Source: Pseudomonadota bacterium
Lineage (GTDB): Bacteria; Pseudomonadota; Alphaproteobacteria; Rhizobiales; Xanthobacteraceae
Length of the DNA stretch: 64,000 nt
NCBI GenBank assembly: GCA_018971625.1
Contig: JAGXAJ010000008.1
Location: forward strand, 1 to 64,000
Reading direction: 5' to 3'
The notes under the pieces are model-generated. The model was not told the DNA's origin, ran no database searches, and worked only from the letters and a program-made list of their open reading frames with translations. A program made the position numbers and the translations under genes. This document shows positions 61,307 through 64,000 of this stretch, one piece after another (the first letter of the stretch is position 1; each line of letters opens with the position of its first letter).

Positions 61307-61810
61307 ATGAAGCTGCCACCTGCGCTCCGCATCGCGCTGATCTCGATCCTGCCATTGGCGTGCGGCGTCGCTGCCGAAACGGCTCGCGCGCAGACCCGTA
61401 AACCCTCTGCGAATGAAATCGTCTCGATCCGGACCTGCGCGACCAGGAACAAGGACAATCTGGAGAACGGCGAGCGGCTGTGCCTCTTTAGGCTTGTCGC
61501 CCAACCCTGCATGGGAAAGCAGCCCGACAACGCCAGCGAGCAGGCCGCGGCCGACTGCTTCGGAATGGAAGGCGCGATCTGGGACGGATTACTCAACGAA
61601 AATTACCAAGCGTTGCTCGACACACTCGATTCCGACCAGACCATCAAGGCTCAGGCCATGCAGCGCGCCTGGATCGCCTATCGCGATACCACTTGCCAGT
61701 TCTACGACGACAAGATCCGCGGTTCGATGTCGGTCCGGATGCATGCCGCCTGCGTCGCGCGCGAGACCGCGCGACGGTCCATGCTGCTCAAATTCTTCGT
61801 CGATTTATAG
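61307..61810 (+). CDS. LprI/DUF1311-like exported protein
   Basis: 167 residues. Signal peptide about 1-29 (ALRISLLPLACG-type hydrophobic stretch, cleaved near ETARAQ). Mature part has six cysteines (TCATRN, LCLF, PCMG, DCFG, TTCQFY, AACVAR) and the family core QRAWIAYRDTTCQFYDDK. LprI proteins inhibit lysozyme in mycobacteria; most relatives are uncharacterised periplasmic proteins. Start ATG 61307 chosen for its GAGGGAG site and signal peptide. Confidence 0.82.
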   Translation: MKLPPALRIALISILPLACGVAAETARAQTRKPSANEIVSIRTCATRNKDNLENGERLCLFRLVAQPCMGKQPDNASEQAAADCFGMEGAIWDGLLNENYQALLDTLDSDQTIKAQAMQRAWIAYRDTTCQFYDDKIRGSMSVRMHAACVARETARRSMLLKFFVDL

Positions 61811-62178
61811 GTCGAACTTCCCGTGTTGGTTCCGGTGCCATGCCCGGCCTCACGCATCACAAAAGACCAAGAATCCTCGCAGGATGTAACACCTGATGCA
61901 CAACGTGGATGCGCTTTCCCGAAGCAAAATTCGCGGCAGAACCGATTTCCATCGTTTCCACCAGCGGCAACGACATCTCGATCGAGATGTCGTCATCGAA
62001 ACGCCCACAGCCATCGGCCTTTCACCAGCCGTCCCGAGAACGTGGTCAACTTTCCAGATGACAATACGTACACCGGCAAACTCCAGCCGCCAAACGCGAT
62101 CGAACGGTCGAATTGGTTTTGGGCGAAATCTTGAAGTCTTCGAACAGGCTCGCCATGACTGTCGTGAGCAGGAAGCAG
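61811..62178. other. Gap with a perfect 22-bp palindrome
   Basis: CGACATCTCG-AT-CGAGATGTCG at 61971-61992 is fully symmetric. It lies inside an open but unrecognised plus-strand frame. Otherwise no gene is supported between the LprI-like gene and the converging permease stop. Confidence 0.5.
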
Positions 62179-63657
62179 CTAGCCGGTCCTGGCGATCCGA
62201 CTGTGTCTTGAGCCATAGACGAAATAGATTGCAAGCCCGATCGTGAGCCAGACCACTAGCCGTATCCAGGTATCGGCCGGCAGTCCGAACATCAGGAACA
62301 GCGAGACCAGCACGCCACCTGGCCCGACCAGCCAGATCGCGGGCGCCCTGAACGGCCGCTTCAGGCCGGGTTTGGCAATCCGCAGCACCAGCGTGCCGAG
62401 CGACACGATCGCAAAGGCGAACAATGTCCCGATGCTGACGAGTTCGCCGATCAACTCGATCGGCAACAATCCGGCAAGCAGCGCTACGCCGATGCCGGTG
62501 CCTGCCGTGGCGACATAAGGCGTGCGAAAGCGCGGATGAATTTTTGCGGCGATCGGCGGCAACAAGCCGTCATGCGCCATGGCGCGGAGAATCCGGGGTT
62601 GCGCCAGCAGGGTCACCAGGATCACCGAGGTGAGGCCAAGGATGATGCCGAGCTTGATCAGAGGGCCAAGCCAGCCAACGCCGGCCGCATCGATGCCAAT
62701 CGCGATCGGATCGGGCACGTCCAGCCGGTCGTACGGCACGATTCCCGTGAGGATGAAGCCAACGGCGACATAAAGCACGGTGCAAATCACCAGCGATCCC
62801 ATGATGCCGATCGGCATGTCACGGTCGGGCACCCTCGCCTCCTGCGCCGCGGTCGAGACGGCATCGAATCCAATATAGGCAAAGAACACCACGGCCGCGC
62901 CGCGCAGCACCCCGGACCATCCGAACACGCCCGGGCCGGCATTGGGCGGGATGAAGGCGCCCGCGGGATTACCGGATGTAACCCAGTTCGCGGTGCTGAA
63001 AGCCGGCAGGGCGCAAACGATAAACAGCACGATGACGATCAACTTCAACGCCACGATGAAGTCGTTGAACCACGCGGTCGCCTTGATGCCGACCGTCAGC
63101 AAGGCCGAGATCACCACGACGACGAATACCGCAGGGATATTGAGGATGGCCCCGCTCCACGACCAGGTGTGGTGCGCGGCATCGAAAACATAAGGCGCGG
63201 AAGCGAACTTCGCGGGGATATTGAGGCCGAAATCGTGGGCGACGTTCACGACATAGCCGGACCAGCCGACGGCGACCGCGGCCGCCGCCACCGCATATTC
63301 AAGGATCAGATCCCAGCCGATGATCCAGGCGATCAACTCGCCCATCGTCGCGTAGGCATAAGTGTAGGCGCTGCCGCTGATTGGAATGGCCGAGGACAAT
63401 TCGGCATAGCACAGGCCGGCAAACGCGCACGCCACCGCGCCGAGCGTAAAGGACAGCGTGACCGCCGGCCCGGCATTGGCTGCGGCCGCATGACCCGTCA
63501 GAACAAAAATGCCGGCGCCGATGGTGCCGCCGATCCCCAGCCCCACCAAATTGAGCGCGGACAGCGCGCGTTTGGGGGCCTGGTCCCCGCCGTCATCGCC
63601 TTGGGCTGCTTCCTGCTCCAATATCGCGGCCGACTTCCGTGCCCAGAAATTTGCCAA
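62179..63657 (-). CDS. APC family amino acid permease (CAT-like)
   Basis: 492 residues with about 12-13 hydrophobic segments. First helix carries the substrate-site signature [20 protein letters not shown]; further family stretches [40 protein letters not shown] and [20 protein letters not shown]. Cationic-amino-acid transporter type; imports basic or other amino acids or GABA-like compounds. Monocistronic. The N-terminal 30 residues ([20 protein letters not shown]) are cytosolic. Confidence 0.93.
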   Translation of the reverse strand: MANFWARKSAAILEQEAAQGDDGGDQAPKRALSALNLVGLGIGGTIGAGIFVLTGHAAAANAGPAVTLSFTLGAVACAFAGLCYAELSSAIPISGSAYTYAYATMGELIAWIIGWDLILEYAVAAAAVAVGWSGYVVNVAHDFGLNIPAKFASAPYVFDAAHHTWSWSGAILNIPAVFVVVVISALLTVGIKATAWFNDFIVALKLIVIVLFIVCALPAFSTANWVTSGNPAGAFIPPNAGPGVFGWSGVLRGAAVVFFAYIGFDAVSTAAQEARVPDRDMPIGIMGSLVICTVLYVAVGFILTGIVPYDRLDVPDPIAIGIDAAGVGWLGPLIKLGIILGLTSVILVTLLAQPRILRAMAHDGLLPPIAAKIHPRFRTPYVATAGTGIGVALLAGLLPIELIGELVSIGTLFAFAIVSLGTLVLRIAKPGLKRPFRAPAIWLVGPGGVLVSLFLMFGLPADTWIRLVVWLTIGLAIYFVYGSRHSRIARTG

Positions 63658-64000
63658 CCCGCGCCCTCTGAAAAATCAACGATTGAAATATCATAACCTA
63701 TCAGACCGAATTTGGTCGCCTGACCGTTCGCGGGAAGATCCGACACGGCGGCAAATTTACACCAACCGTAGACATCGTCTCGCATCCGGCGGCAAACTAC
63801 GCCTGTATCACATTTTGTCGCGAGAGATTGGAGGTGGGTTTCCTCAGCGAGTGAAAGCCGCACGTCGTTGCGACCGCCACCGTTGTCGGCCGCAAGTTGC
63901 GCAATGGCGTTGACGTGCGCGTCATGCGAGCACCCATGACAGGATCAGACACCGACAGGATCAGACACCGGAACTTTTCGTCCGCAGGAATCGGTTTGGC
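63658..64000. repeat. Gap with a 16-bp tandem duplication near the right edge
   Basis: GACAGGATCAGACACC occurs twice in a row (63938-63953 and 63954-63969). The rest of the gap holds the permease promoter region (AT-rich around 63670-63710) and no recognisable gene. Confidence 0.7.

Noticed and set aside
61971..61992. 22-bp perfect palindrome considered as an operator for the permease or LprI gene
   Set aside because: It is 3' of both genes, so an operator role is unlikely; listed only as a structural feature.
62536..63696. 386-codon plus-strand frame antisense to the permease
   Set aside because: Asp/Arg/His-rich shadow of a membrane protein gene.

Overview
The window looks like a chromosomal segment of a Bradyrhizobium-type alphaproteobacterium (Nitrobacteraceae). 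The evidence is high GC with short AT-rich promoter gaps, rhizobial protein families (SbmA/BacA-like transporter, phasin, DUF6489, DUF6471, AceE-like transketolase), and intergenic palindromic repeats of several families, some in multiple copies. I see no rRNA, tRNA, CRISPR array, insertion sequence, prophage or replication origin. Species-level placement is inference.

Layout. 1-8100: truncated eutB, HpcH/HpaI aldolase, alkB plus a second 2OG-Fe(II) oxygenase, an amidase and ppc. 8100-19500: a dienoyl-CoA-reductase-like SDR with a crotonase, a BacA-like transporter, yghU, a decayed threonate/erythronate cluster (ltnD and otnK broken, otnI intact), a hydrolase-OsmC fusion tail to tail with a YeeE/YedE transporter, an MDR-type dehydrogenase and a GIY-YIG protein. 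19600-25570: phenylacetate degradation block paaA-B-C-D-E-I with an internally deleted paaK, headed by paaX. 25700-28160: phasin with a probable C-terminal frameshift, a PhaC-like remnant, an alpha/beta hydrolase coupled to DUF6489 and an oxidase remnant. 28165-33200: tetR-MFP-RND efflux operon with an operator palindrome. 33360-38990: glutamate-type dehydrogenase, two PfkB kinases, a ferredoxin-reductase-like flavoprotein and a crotonase. 39260-49990: aldehyde dehydrogenase, AceE-like E1/transketolase, DMT exporter, aldo/keto reductase, SMP-30 lactonase, intradiol dioxygenase, beta-lactamase-family hydrolase and CcdA. 50000-52500: a gene-poor stretch with a dctA fragment, a small hypothetical, an XRE regulator and a decayed isocitrate/isopropylmalate dehydrogenase. 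52600-59900: MFS, PRC-barrel, glycogen-debranching-like enzyme and ABC exporter in one leftward operon, facing a glycosyltransferase; a near-symmetric EcfG-type promoter lies between them. 59900-64000: small proteins (including a 55-residue membrane protein), an LprI-like protein and an amino-acid permease.

Two themes stand out. First, the segment is unusually rich in broken genes: at least ten remnants recognisable by reading across frames, mostly of catabolic or transport genes. The paa block is internally inconsistent, because the epoxidase genes look intact while the CoA ligase next to them has lost its adenylation core. Second, the 52.6-59.9 kb block may be a general-stress (EcfG/PhyR) module for making or remodelling a glucan or other glycan. 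That is inferred from promoter-like sequence and gene content. I did not find a clear new defence or mobile system.
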